A stretch of 35,254 bases of DNA, from NCBI GenBank assembly GCA_018364485.1, contig JAGZLX010000009.1, forward strand, positions 1 to 35,254, in the 5' to 3' direction. How positions within the stretch are numbered: position 1 is the first letter of the stretch; each line of letters starts with the position of its first letter. A model generated the notes under the pieces. The model did no database searches and was not told the DNA's origin. It saw only the letters and a list, made by a program, of their open reading frames with translations. Made by a program: the position numbers and the translations under genes. This document shows positions 1 to 7,529 of the stretch, one piece after another. This DNA is from Granulicatella adiacens. GTDB lineage: Bacteria > Bacillota > Bacilli > Lactobacillales > Aerococcaceae.

Positions 1-21
1 GTTCGAGTCCTACCTCCGCAA
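1..21 (+). tRNA. 3' end of a tRNA, probably initiator tRNA-fMet (partial)
   Basis: Only the T-loop (GTTCGAGTCC), the 3' half of the T-stem and the acceptor strand CTCCGCA plus discriminator A are present; the anticodon lies outside the window. The acceptor end resembles bacterial initiator tRNA (CCCCGCAA, where A72 is left unpaired). In Bacillus-type tRNA clusters a Met tRNA precedes Asp-Phe, which agrees. Identity is inferred, not read from an anticodon. Confidence 0.6.
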
Positions 22-24
22 TTA

Positions 25-97
25 GGTTCCGTGGTGTAGGGGTTAACATGCCTGCCTGTCACGCAGGAGATCGCGGGTTCGATTCCCGTCGGGACCG
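25..97 (+). tRNA. tRNA-Asp(GTC)
   Basis: A 73-nt cloverleaf: acceptor GGTTCCG pairs with CGGGACC (one G-T wobble), the anticodon stem is CCTGC/GCAGG with loop CTGTCAC, and the T-loop is GTTCGATTC. Discriminator is G. The CCA end is not encoded. Confidence 0.97.
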
Positions 98-114
98 TAA
101 AATTTAATTAGCTA

Positions 115-187
115 GGCTCGGTAGCTCAGTTGGTAGAGCACTTGATTGAAGCTCAAGGTGTCGGCAGTTCGATTCTGTCCCGAGCCA
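115..187 (+). tRNA. tRNA-Phe(GAA)
   Basis: A 73-nt cloverleaf with acceptor GGCTCGG/CCGAGCC, anticodon stem CTTGA/TCAAG and loop TTGAAGC (anticodon GAA). Discriminator is A and CCA is not encoded. It sits 17 nt after tRNA-Asp in the same transcript. Confidence 0.97.
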
Positions 188-190
188 TTT

Positions 191-271
191 GGAGGGGTAG
201 CGAAGTGGCTAAACGCGGCGGACTGTAAATCCGCTCCTTCGGGTTCGGCAGTTCGAATCTGCCCCCCTCCA
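191..271 (+). tRNA. tRNA-Tyr(GTA)
   Basis: An 81-nt class II tRNA with a long variable arm (around CTCCTTCGGG), acceptor starting GGAGGGG and ending CCCCTCC, and anticodon loop CTGTAAA. The length and variable arm are typical of bacterial tRNA-Tyr. CCA is not encoded. Confidence 0.97.
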
Positions 272-301
272 TTATTGGAATTGAATTTTCAAGAACTATA
301 T

Positions 302-372
302 AGGGGTATAGTTTAAAGGTAGAACAGCGGTCTCCAAAACCGTTAGTGTGGGTTCGATTCCTGCTACCCCTG
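302..372 (+). tRNA. tRNA-Trp(CCA)
   Basis: A 71-nt cloverleaf: acceptor AGGGGTA/TACCCCT with discriminator G and anticodon loop TCTCCAAAA giving CCA. The 3' CCA end is not encoded. Confidence 0.96.
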
Positions 373-388
373 TTTTAAATAATATTAT

Positions 389-462
389 GGCGATCGTGGC
401 GAAGTGGTTAACGCATCGGTTTGTGGCACCGACATTCGGGGGTTCGATTCCCCTCGATCGCC
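389..462 (+). tRNA. tRNA-His(GTG)
   Basis: A 74-nt tRNA with acceptor GCGATCG/CGATCGC, the extra G(-1) at 389 that is the histidine identity element, opposite discriminator C462. The anticodon loop is TTGTGGC. CCA is not encoded. Confidence 0.97.
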
Positions 463-470
463 TAACCTAT

Positions 471-542
471 TGGGGTATAGCCAAGCGGTAAGGCAACGGA
501 CTTTGACTCCGTCATTCGTTGGTTCGAATCCAGCTACCCCAG
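471..542 (+). tRNA. tRNA-Gln(TTG)
   Basis: A 72-nt cloverleaf with acceptor TGGGGTA/TACCCCA, the weak T1-A72 first pair usual for glutamine tRNA, and discriminator G. The anticodon loop is CTTTGAC. CCA is not encoded. Confidence 0.97.
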
Positions 543-559
543 TTTTTTTATATTTTGGT

Positions 560-630
<71 letters not shown>

Positions 631-639
631 TCCTGATAT

Positions 640-723
640 GCCGGCGTGGCGGAATTGGCAGACGCGCTGGACTCAAAATCCAGTGCCCGCGAGGGCGTGC
701 CGGTTCGACCCCGGCCGCCGGTA
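640..723 (+). tRNA. tRNA-Leu(CAA)
   Basis: An 84-nt class II tRNA with acceptor GCCGGCG/CGCCGGT (first pair G-T), anticodon stem CTGGA/TCCAG and loop CTCAAAA, long variable arm around CCCGCGAGGGCG, and discriminator A. It is the last tRNA of the block; the terminator follows 10 nt later. Confidence 0.96.
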
Positions 724-733
724 TACGCGTGAC

Positions 734-763
734 GACAAGGTTTTTAAGGCCTTGTCTTTTTTT
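734..763 (+). terminator. Terminator of the tRNA block
   Basis: Stem GACAAGG (734-740) pairs with CCTTGTC (750-756), followed by seven T. It lies directly after tRNA-Leu. From 764 to 966 there is only AT-rich DNA, with a TATAAT at 856-861 as a possible -10 of the next gene but no good -35. Confidence 0.9.
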
Positions 764-966
764 GTTATGAGAAAAAATTATTTCGTACTATCTTAATATA
801 AAAAACGATGCATAAATATTATCTAGTTACTGAAAAATCAATCTAATATGGTTTATATAATGTTGATTATGAGAATGTAAAATTATTTAAAGATATGGTA
901 ATTAGTTTTCTTTCGTAGTAGTATTTTTATATGGTGATGGTTATTTTTAGGTGAAGGAGAAAATGA

Positions 967-1584
967 ATGGTTTCTAAAATTAATACAGCATGGGAGCTGT
1001 TTCTGAAAGGAAAAATATCAGAATCTAGAAAGATGGTTGAACAAGATTTTTCTATTAAAACTTGTACAGATTTAAGCCTTTTAAATCTGATGGGGTATTT
1101 ATTTTTAGCGGAAAAAGACTATTCTTTGTGTATACCTATTTTTGAGAAATACATTATGTTAGCCCAAGAAAGTGAAGATATAGAAAATGAACATATTGGA
1201 TTACATCAATTAGCAATGATATACAGAGAACAGGGTGATTTTAATAAGGCTTTAAAGTTTATCCAAGATGAAGAAAAGATAATTGAAAAGCATTTTTCAA
1301 GTGATAATTTAAAGAAAGCTGTGAATAATTATGAACAAGGCTATGTGAGATTGAAATTAAACCAGCTTGATGAAGCTCTTAAATTTATGGTTCTGTCATT
1401 GGAACAATCTTTACGGACTGATGATGTGATTTCTCAAGCTTGTAGCTATAGAGGGTTAGGTGAAATCTATTTAGCTTTTGGCGATACTCATTTAGCTAAA
1501 ATGCATTTTGAAAAAGCTATAGAACTTTTCAAAAGCGTTGATGAGTATGAAGGAATAAAAGAAATTGAAAAATTAATGACTTGA
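967..1584 (+). CDS. Tetratricopeptide-repeat protein of unknown function
   Basis: The 205-residue protein consists almost wholly of helical TPR-like repeats, for example around residues 75-100 (IGLHQLAMIYREQGDFNKAL) and 157-190 (YRGLGEIYLAFGDTHLAKMH). It has no signal peptide, membrane segment or DNA-binding domain. The sequence resembles the C-terminal TPR part of Rgg/PlcR-type peptide-sensing regulators, but the N-terminal helix-turn-helix of those proteins is absent. The start is set by AAGGAGA six bases upstream; an overlapping ATG at 963 is out of frame. Flanked by its own terminator and AT-rich DNA beside the tRNA block, it is probably an accessory gene. The partner is unknown. Confidence 0.8.
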   Translation: MVSKINTAWELFLKGKISESRKMVEQDFSIKTCTDLSLLNLMGYLFLAEKDYSLCIPIFEKYIMLAQESEDIENEHIGLHQLAMIYREQGDFNKALKFIQDEEKIIEKHFSSDNLKKAVNNYEQGYVRLKLNQLDEALKFMVLSLEQSLRTDDVISQACSYRGLGEIYLAFGDTHLAKMHFEKAIELFKSVDEYEGIKEIEKLMT

Positions 1585-1630
1585 AATAAATTGAGTTCTA
1601 TACTGTTCAAAAAGCGTTATAATTTTTCTA

Positions 1631-1672
1631 AAGGACTTAGCTCTGTATTGTGCAGGGCTAAGTCCTTTTTTT
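1631..1672 (+). terminator. Terminator after the TPR gene
   Basis: A 15-bp stem, AAGGACTTAGCTCTG (1631-1645) with CAGGGCTAAGTCCTT (1653-1667), has a 7-nt loop and runs into a T-tract at 1666-1672. It may also help stop the convergent gene on the other strand, though that strand has no T-run. Confidence 0.92.
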
Positions 1673-1718
1673 ATATCTATTAGTTTAAAAAATTAGTAAA
1701 AATATTTTTGTAGCAGTA

Positions 1719-2192
1719 CTATCTTTTAGAAAAGAAATTTAATACTTTAAAGCAGAAGATTAGATTAAACATAATAATGATTAATGTTAGAATGGAAGAA
1801 ATGTAGAGTTGTAAACTGATTTGTAAAAGTTGATGAATCAATAGTGAACAATATAGTCCTGTTACAATTCCACTTAAAAGACCAGGCACATACTTTTTTA
1901 GATAAAGAGTTTGGATAATATGGATTATAATGTGATAATTATATGCGATGATAATAGTTTGATAAATTGTAAAATTACCCAAATAGAAACTATAGGCAAG
2001 CAAACAGAGAAGAATTAAAAATTCCTCGAACACAATTAAGTTGAACCTATAAGGGGAATAGAGTTCTTTGAAATTTTTAAATTTCGTATTATATGCCATA
2101 GAGGACATAAATGTGGGCATAAGAAGAATCTCTTCCATTTCGTGAATCATAAATAAGCTAGGAAAAAGTATGTAGAATGACATTGGTTCCAT
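1719..2192 (-). CDS. HXXEE-motif integral membrane protein, function unknown
   Basis: The 157-residue protein is very hydrophobic, with about four predicted membrane helices. It carries HEMEE near residues 17-21 in the first helix, a second acidic pair FEEF near 55-58, and paired histidines (YHIIIH) near 86-91. This is the layout of the HXXEE family, in which the conserved His/Glu residues are thought to form a metal or catalytic site; no function has been shown as far as I know. The start has AAGAAGG upstream at 2200-2206. It is divergent from the glucosyltransferase gene and convergent with the TPR gene. Low GC suggests an accessory gene. Confidence 0.75.
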   Translation of the reverse strand: MEPMSFYILFPSLFMIHEMEEILLMPTFMSSMAYNTKFKNFKELYSPYRFNLIVFEEFLILLCLLAYSFYLGNFTIYQTIIIAYNYHIIIHIIQTLYLKKYVPGLLSGIVTGLYCSLLIHQLLQISLQLYISSILTLIIIMFNLIFCFKVLNFFSKR

Positions 2193-2232
2193 ATAATAAC
2201 CTTCTTTATTAAAAGTATTCTTTATGCTTAAT

Positions 2233-2241
2233 ATTATATCA
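2233..2241 (-). promoter_or_regulatory. Extended -10 promoter of the HXXEE gene
   Basis: Read on the - strand, TGATATAAT (2241 down to 2233) is an extended -10 element with a consensus TATAAT. No good -35 is seen. The distance to the start codon at 2192 is suitable. Confidence 0.55.
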
Positions 2242-2309
2242 AGAAATGGAAGTTGCTATGTAATATTGACACTTAAACATGACAAAAGCGGTTAATTTAT
2301 CAGCTATTA

Positions 2310-2338
2310 GTGACACTACAGCGTGTATCGTTTATAAT
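2310..2338 (+). promoter_or_regulatory. Promoter of the glucosyltransferase-dehydrogenase operon
   Basis: GTGACA at 2310-2315 and TATAAT at 2333-2338 are separated by 17 bp, which puts transcription start near 2345. This lies downstream of the upstream in-frame ATG at 2279, so that ATG cannot be used from this promoter. Confidence 0.7.
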
Positions 2339-2389
2339 GGAAGGGATAATAGAAATAATTTTGTTTATTTCAAACTTAAGGAGGTAAGT

Positions 2390-3625
2390 ATGCGAATCGG
2401 TATATTTACAGATACGTACTTTCCACAAGTGAGTGGAGTTGCGACTTCAATACGTGTATTAAAAGAGGATTTAGAAAGACAAGGGCATAAGGTAATTATT
2501 TTTACAACAACAGATCCAAAGGTAACGGAACCGGAAGAGAATATTGTTCGATTGGGAAGTATTCCGTTCTTTGCTTTCAAGGATCGTCGTGTGGCGATTC
2601 AAGGTCTAGGAAAAGCTTACCGAATTGCGAAAGAAAATGAATTGGATATCATTCATACTCAGACAGAGTTTAGTCTTGGGTTGGCAGGTAAATTAATTGC
2701 TGCGATGTTGAAGATTCCAACGATTCATACGTACCATACAATGTATGAAAAATATTTACACTATGTTGCAAAAGGAAAAGTGCTACGTCCAAGTCACGTG
2801 GCGTATATCTCGAAAGCATTTTGTAATCAAACAAGTGGAGTGGTCGCTCCAAGTCAAATGACAAAAGATAAGCTGATTGAATATGGAGTGCTTCAGGAAG
2901 TTCGAGTGATTCCAACCGGAGTCGTTGTTCCTCCACAAGAGCCAGACGTTGCTACTGCTTTAAGAAGTGAGCTTGGCTATTCAGATGATGAAGTGGTGCT
3001 TCTATCTCTTAGTCGTTTGTCTCAAGAAAAAAATATCGCTGCTGTGATTGCTGCATTACCAGCCATTGTGGCAAGTAAGCCAAATGTGCGCTTATGTATT
3101 GCAGGTGGCGGACCTGAAAGAGAAAAATTGGAAGCACAAGTAGCAGAACTTGGCATGACCGATTTTGTTCAATTTGTGGGCGAAATCAAAAATGAAATGG
3201 TTTATAAGTACTATCAAATGGCGGACCTTTATGTGAATGCATCTGAATCTGAGAGCCAAGGATTAACTTACCTAGAGGCACTTGTTAACCGCGTGCCAGT
3301 TATCGCTAAGAAGAACGATTACTTAAGCAGTCTTATTACAGCAGATGCTTTAGGAATGTTATTTGAAACAGATGCGGATATTGCGGATTGTGTCTTAGGC
3401 TATATTGAAAACCAATTAGGGAATGCAGCTGAAGTTTCAGCTTTACAAGATCAATTGTTAGCTGAAATTTCTTCTGAAACATTTGGCGAAAGAATTGTAG
3501 ATTTCTATGAGGCTGCGATTAACGGCTATCAATGGAATCAAGAACATTCTCATAATATTATGAACCTCATGAAATTTTTACGTTTATCGACGAACGAGTT
3601 AAAGGATGAAGAAAATGACCATTAA
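2390..3625 (+). CDS. GT4 glycosyltransferase, probable 1,2-diacylglycerol 3-glucosyltransferase
   Basis: This is a 411-residue family GT4 enzyme. The N-terminal Rossmann domain opens with MRIGIFTDTYFPQVSG, which is characteristic of the diacylglycerol glucosyltransferases of Firmicutes. The C-terminal domain has the EX7E donor-binding motif at E288 and E296 (ESQGLTYLE). The likely role is transfer of glucose from UDP-glucose to diacylglycerol at the inner membrane face, giving the glycolipid anchor of lipoteichoic acid (compare BgsB of enterococci, CpoA of streptococci). The start is chosen at 2390, five bases after AAGGAGG, rather than the in-frame ATG at 2279, which precedes the promoter. 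The 3' end overlaps the next gene. Confidence 0.85.
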   Translation: MRIGIFTDTYFPQVSGVATSIRVLKEDLERQGHKVIIFTTTDPKVTEPEENIVRLGSIPFFAFKDRRVAIQGLGKAYRIAKENELDIIHTQTEFSLGLAGKLIAAMLKIPTIHTYHTMYEKYLHYVAKGKVLRPSHVAYISKAFCNQTSGVVAPSQMTKDKLIEYGVLQEVRVIPTGVVVPPQEPDVATALRSELGYSDDEVVLLSLSRLSQEKNIAAVIAALPAIVASKPNVRLCIAGGGPEREKLEAQVAELGMTDFVQFVGEIKNEMVYKYYQMADLYVNASESESQGLTYLEALVNRVPVIAKKNDYLSSLITADALGMLFETDADIADCVLGYIENQLGNAAEVSALQDQLLAEISSETFGERIVDFYEAAINGYQWNQEHSHNIMNLMKFLRLSTNELKDEENDH

Positions 3626-4493
3626 AACAATTGGATTTATCGGAACAGGCGTGATGGGGAAATCTATGATTCGTCATCTGCTAAAAAAATATAAGGTTGT
3701 TGTGTATAACCGTACAAAGGAAAGAGCATTAGACCTTTTAGAAGAGGGAGCAAATTGGGCCGATACGCCTACTGATGTAGCTAATGCAGCAGATGTAGTG
3801 TTAACTATCGTTGGTTATCCAAAAGATGTGGAAGAAGTTTACTTTGGGGACCAAGGGATCTTCAAGTCTACGAAAGAGCATCTCGTGGTGGTGGATCTTA
3901 CAACAAGTACACCAACTTTAGCTAAACGCATCGCCGAAGAAGCTGCAGCACGCTCTTGGGAAGCACTAGACGCACCTGTATCAGGTGGGGACCTTGGTGC
4001 TAAAAACGGAACGCTCTCTACGATGGTTGGTGGGACAGAAGAAACATTAGAAAAAGTATATCCAGTATTGGATTGCTTCTCTAAGACGCTTACACTTCAA
4101 GGCTCTGCTGGTGCTGGTCAACATACGAAAATGGCCAATCAAATTATGATTGCAGGAACGATGACTGGATTAACAGAGATGCTCGTTTATGCAAAAGCAG
4201 CAGGCTTAGACATGGACAAAGTGATACAAACTGTTGGTGCAGGAAGTGCGGCAAACTGGTCACTTTCAAATTACGGACCTCGTATTTTAAAAGAAGATTA
4301 TTCACCAGGTTTCTTTGCAAAACATTTCTTAAAAGACTTAGGAATTGCGCTGGATGAGGCTGAAAGAATGCGTCTATTTTTACCAGCAACATTACAAGCG
4401 AAAAAACTATACGAAACGCTTTGTGATGATGGCTTTGCAGACGATGGAACTCAAGCTTTAATCAAATTATATTGGAACCTACCAAATGAATAA
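3615..4493 (+). CDS. NAD(P)-dependent beta-hydroxyacid dehydrogenase (3-hydroxyisobutyrate dehydrogenase family)
   Basis: The 292-residue protein has the two-domain fold of this family. It shows the dinucleotide motif GFIGTGVMG at 7-15, the substrate-binding motif DAPVSGG at 119-125, and the expected catalytic lysine K172 in HTKMANQ. The family oxidises or reduces small beta-hydroxyacids, such as 3-hydroxyisobutyrate, tartronate semialdehyde or succinic semialdehyde; the substrate cannot be told from sequence. The ATG at 3615 has AAGG nine bases upstream; the in-frame ATG at 3606 abuts that site and is less likely. The gene overlaps the glucosyltransferase end by 11 bp, so the two are co-translated, though no metabolic link is evident. 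Confidence 0.85.
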   Translation: MTIKTIGFIGTGVMGKSMIRHLLKKYKVVVYNRTKERALDLLEEGANWADTPTDVANAADVVLTIVGYPKDVEEVYFGDQGIFKSTKEHLVVVDLTTSTPTLAKRIAEEAAARSWEALDAPVSGGDLGAKNGTLSTMVGGTEETLEKVYPVLDCFSKTLTLQGSAGAGQHTKMANQIMIAGTMTGLTEMLVYAKAAGLDMDKVIQTVGAGSAANWSLSNYGPRILKEDYSPGFFAKHFLKDLGIALDEAERMRLFLPATLQAKKLYETLCDDGFADDGTQALIKLYWNLPNE

Positions 4494-4541
4494 AAAACTC
4501 TTAAATAGAGTGGTTATTCTTACTATCAGAGATGGGTTTTA

Positions 4542-4550
4542 TGGTAGAAT
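4542..4550 (+). promoter_or_regulatory. Extended -10 promoter of the ykuJ-like gene
   Basis: TGGTAGAAT is a TGnTAnnnT extended -10 element, 34 bp before the start codon. No clear -35 is visible. Confidence 0.5.
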
Positions 4551-4583
4551 AGTGAAAGAAAGTTTGAAAGGGGTAGTAATGAT

Positions 4584-4814
4584 ATGAAACCTTCACAATT
4601 GGTGGCAATTGTCCAACGTTTACAAACAATGGCGGCACAAGATTCAGATATCGAGGTGCGTCGCTTCGAAAAAGATGGCGTTGAAAAAGCTATCGTTACT
4701 TTTAATCAAGAAACAAGTAGTTTTGAATTAGTAGATGTAGAAACAAATCAAACATTCCAATTTGATGATATTGATTTAGTGACAATTGAAATTTTTGAAA
4801 TGTTACAAGATTAA
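4584..4814 (+). CDS. ykuJ: YkuJ-like small protein (DUF1797)
   Basis: The 76-residue acidic soluble protein matches the YkuJ/DUF1797 pattern: an N-terminal helix with QLVAIVQRLQ, a central beta region containing RRFEKDGV, and the conserved C-terminal block FDDIDLVTIEIFEMLQ. The biochemical role is unknown to me. The start has AAAGGGG ten bases upstream. It has its own promoter and is followed by a strong terminator, so it is probably monocistronic or the first gene of an attenuated unit with hom. Confidence 0.8.
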   Translation: MKPSQLVAIVQRLQTMAAQDSDIEVRRFEKDGVEKAIVTFNQETSSFELVDVETNQTFQFDDIDLVTIEIFEMLQD

Positions 4815-4830
4815 AATAATAACTGTGAGT

Positions 4831-4866
4831 AAAGCCACGGCGCAGAGTGTCTGTGCTGTGGCTTTT
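4831..4866 (+). terminator. Terminator or attenuator between ykuJ and hom
   Basis: A 16-bp stem (4831-4846 with 4850-4865, two G-T pairs) ends in TTTT. It finishes 27 bases before the hom start codon, and I find no promoter in that gap. It may therefore act as a leader terminator for hom-thrB as well as the end of ykuJ. Confidence 0.8.
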
Positions 4867-4893
4867 CAATATATTAGATGAGGATTGAAATAA

Positions 4894-6102
4894 ATGAAAA
4901 TTGCGTTATTAGGATTTGGAACAGTCGGTAGTGGTGTATACAATATTTTAAAGAAAAATGCATCAAAATTAGAACGCGTTCTTCCAGAAGAAATTGAAAT
5001 TAAGACAGCGTTAGTAAGAGACCCAGAATTGATGGAACAAACAGATGTTGTATTTACAAACAATATTAACGAGATCGTTCACGACCCTGAAATTGAATTA
5101 GTGGTTGAAGTGATGGGTGGGATTACAACGGCTTATGAATATGTGAGAGCTTGTTTACTCGCAAAAAAATCTGTTGTTACAGCCAATAAAAATCTGATTG
5201 CTGTTCACGGAGTTGAATTAACAACACTAGCTAAATTAGAAGATGTGTACTTGTACTATGAAGCAAGTGTTGGCGGGGGGATTCCAGTTCTTCGTCCGAT
5301 GGTGCAACACTTTGAAACAAATGAAGTGGAATCGATTGTTGGTATTGTCAATGGAACAACAAACTTCATTTTAAGTTCTATGGAAAAAGAAGGACTCAGC
5401 TACGAAGCAGCACTGAAGATTGCTCAAGAAAAAGGATTTGCGGAAGCGGATCCTACAAGCGACGTAGAAGGTCACGATGCAGCTTATAAATTAATGATTT
5501 TAACGCGTTTAGCTTACGGCGTGAACGTGACTTTTGAAGAAGTTGCTAAAACCGGAATTTCTGGAGTCACTACTGCTCACATGAAGATGGCTTCTGAGAA
5601 TGGATATGCGATTAAGCTTCTAGCGAAAGCCCTTAGCGATGGCGAAAAAGTTTCACTTGAAGTGGCACCAACTTTCGTACCAGCAAATCATTTATTAGCG
5701 CAAGTTCATTATGAAAACAACGCGATTTCTGTAACAGGAAATGCAGTGGATGAAGTCCTATTTTACGGAAAAGGAGCAGGCTCACTTCCAACAGCGACAA
5801 GCGTCTTAGCAGACGTGGTTGAAGTTCTTCGCCGCAAAGTTAATGGTAGTGCGGTGGAAACATTTGGTCGTGTAGAAAGTCCACTTGTGGAATTCAGTCC
5901 AGAAGCGGCAACAAGTTCTTATTTCGTATATGGAAAAGGAAACTTGGAAGAAGCTCCGTTTAATGGAGAAGTTGTAGCAAACAACCAAGGTGAATTCGGG
6001 GTTCGTTATACAGCTTTAACAGCTAGTGAGTTAGCTAAAGTGAAAGAAGCTTTTGCTCATCTAAATGAAGTCGCTATTTATCCAATCTTGGAGGAAGCAT
6101 AA
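4894..6102 (+). CDS. hom: Homoserine dehydrogenase
   Basis: The 402-residue enzyme reduces aspartate semialdehyde to homoserine, the branch to threonine and methionine. The N-terminal NAD(P) fold begins MKIALLGFGTVGSGV, followed by VTANKNLIA near 100-108, GIVNGTTNFILS near 151-162, and the catalytic-domain motif AEADPTSDVEGHDAAYK near 184-200. The C-terminal 70 residues resemble the second half of an ACT regulatory domain but are shorter than in Bacillus or streptococcal Hom (about 430 residues), suggesting loss of the first ACT helix. Its TAA overlaps the ATG of thrB. GAGG lies upstream of the start. Confidence 0.95.
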   Translation: MKIALLGFGTVGSGVYNILKKNASKLERVLPEEIEIKTALVRDPELMEQTDVVFTNNINEIVHDPEIELVVEVMGGITTAYEYVRACLLAKKSVVTANKNLIAVHGVELTTLAKLEDVYLYYEASVGGGIPVLRPMVQHFETNEVESIVGIVNGTTNFILSSMEKEGLSYEAALKIAQEKGFAEADPTSDVEGHDAAYKLMILTRLAYGVNVTFEEVAKTGISGVTTAHMKMASENGYAIKLLAKALSDGEKVSLEVAPTFVPANHLLAQVHYENNAISVTGNAVDEVLFYGKGAGSLPTATSVLADVVEVLRRKVNGSAVETFGRVESPLVEFSPEAATSSYFVYGKGNLEEAPFNGEVVANNQGEFGVRYTALTASELAKVKEAFAHLNEVAIYPILEEA

Positions 6103-6998
6103 TGGCATTAACAATTAAAGTTCCAGCAACTTCAGCCAATATCGGACTTGGATTCGATTCGCTGGGGATTGCAGTGAATTTATATTTAACGCTTCACGTA
6201 GGAGAACCTTCTAATGAATGGGTGATTTCTCATCCGTTTGGAGAAGAAATCCCTACAAATGAACAAAACTTAATTATCGAGACAGCTTTAAAAGTTTGCC
6301 CAACATTAGCACCGCATAAACTCGTATGCGAAAGTGAGATCCCTTTAACAAGAGGACTTGGAAGTAGTTCGAGCGCGATTGTTGCTGGAATCGAATTAGC
6401 CAATGTATTAGGCAACTTACAGTTAACAAACGACGAAAAAGTCAAATGGGCAACTCTTTTCGAAGGACATCCTGACAATGTTGCACCAGCAATCTTAGGA
6501 GGCGTCGTTGTCGCAACTTATGATCACCACACGCAAGAAGTGTTGACGGTTCATAAAAATGTGGAAGCACCGATTGCAATGGTCGCTGTGATTCCAAACG
6601 TTCAATTATCAACGAAGAAGAGCCGTGGCGTACTACCAAGTTCGCTAGCATACGGTGAGGCAGTCGAAGCAAGTAGCCGTAGTAATGTGTTGGTAGCTGG
6701 ATTAATGGTCGAAGATTGGAAAGTCATTTCTTCAATTGTTGAGAAAGATTTATTCCATGAAACATATCGTTCGACGCTTGTTCCTTGGATGGAAGAGGTT
6801 CGTACGATTACAAAGCAGGAAGGCCTTGATACATGCGGGACTTACCTAAGCGGAGCAGGCCCAACAGTGATGACGTTTGTTCATAAAGAACAAGTCGATC
6901 GTTTTGTACAAACATTAGAAAAGTATTTAGAAACAACGCTAAAGGATTGCGCGATTCGTGTGCTTGAAATTGATGCACAGGGCGTTTACGTAAAGTAG
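6102..6998 (+). CDS. thrB: Homoserine kinase
   Basis: The 298-residue GHMP-family kinase phosphorylates homoserine to O-phosphohomoserine using ATP. Motif 1 is PATSANIGLGFDS at 8-20, the glycine/serine-rich ATP loop is GLGSSSS at 85-91, and motif 3 is GTYLSGAGPT near 246-255. Length is normal. It is coupled to hom by a TAATG overlap and followed after 10 nt by yqeG. Threonine synthase is not in the window. Confidence 0.96.
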   Translation: MALTIKVPATSANIGLGFDSLGIAVNLYLTLHVGEPSNEWVISHPFGEEIPTNEQNLIIETALKVCPTLAPHKLVCESEIPLTRGLGSSSSAIVAGIELANVLGNLQLTNDEKVKWATLFEGHPDNVAPAILGGVVVATYDHHTQEVLTVHKNVEAPIAMVAVIPNVQLSTKKSRGVLPSSLAYGEAVEASSRSNVLVAGLMVEDWKVISSIVEKDLFHETYRSTLVPWMEEVRTITKQEGLDTCGTYLSGAGPTVMTFVHKEQVDRFVQTLEKYLETTLKDCAIRVLEIDAQGVYVK

Positions 6999-7008
6999 AA
7001 GGAGAACT

Positions 7009-7527
7009 ATGGCACTATTCAAACCAACGTGGTTTAAAAAGACCTTTCAAGAGATTACCGTTCCTTTCTTACAAGAGAATGGAATCGAAGTTGTCTTAAC
7101 CGATTTAGATAATACGCTAATTGGCTGGGACGAAAAAGAAATCGATGAAAACTTACTTGCCTGGGTACGTTCATTAAAAGAAGCAGGCATCAAGATTGTT
7201 CTTGTATCGAATAATAATGAACATCGTATCAAAGATGCTGCTGAAAAGTTGGATGTCCCATATGTGTATCCTGGCTTGAAGCCACTGCACAAGGGGTTCA
7301 AAGCAGCACAACAATTACTGGATTTTGATAAATCGAAGACAGTAATGGTAGGGGACCAATTATTGACAGATATTCTAGGAGCGAATACATTTGGAGTTAG
7401 AACCATTATTGTAAAACCTAGAAAAGGGAGCGATGCTTGGAAAACAAAAATCAATCGTTTCTTTGAAAAAGGAATTTTTGTAGTGACACATGGTGTGTCT
7501 TATCATAAGAAATGGGAGGAGGATTAA
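7009..7527 (+). CDS. yqeG: YqeG family HAD-IIIA phosphatase
   Basis: The 172-residue HAD phosphatase has the nucleophile motif DLDNT at 32-36 (D32 and D34), a motif II region LVSNNNE, a lysine in KPLHKGF, and motif IV VGDQLLTD. The YqeG family always sits next to yqeH in Firmicutes; its substrate is not established, and a phosphoglycolate or phosphatidylglycerophosphate phosphatase activity has been proposed for related proteins. The start follows AGAAGGAG. The stop lies inside the ribosome binding region of yqeH. Confidence 0.92.
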   Translation: MALFKPTWFKKTFQEITVPFLQENGIEVVLTDLDNTLIGWDEKEIDENLLAWVRSLKEAGIKIVLVSNNNEHRIKDAAEKLDVPYVYPGLKPLHKGFKAAQQLLDFDKSKTVMVGDQLLTDILGANTFGVRTIIVKPRKGSDAWKTKINRFFEKGIFVVTHGVSYHKKWEED

Positions 7528-7529
7528 TC

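Noticed and set aside
2279..2389. 37-residue N-terminal extension of the glucosyltransferase
   Set aside because: The promoter at 2310-2338 lies inside it, and the family start with AAGGAGG is at 2390.
2200..2390. T-box or other riboswitch upstream of the glucosyltransferase
   Set aside because: The leader between the predicted start near 2345 and the ATG is too short, and no conserved riboswitch core is visible.
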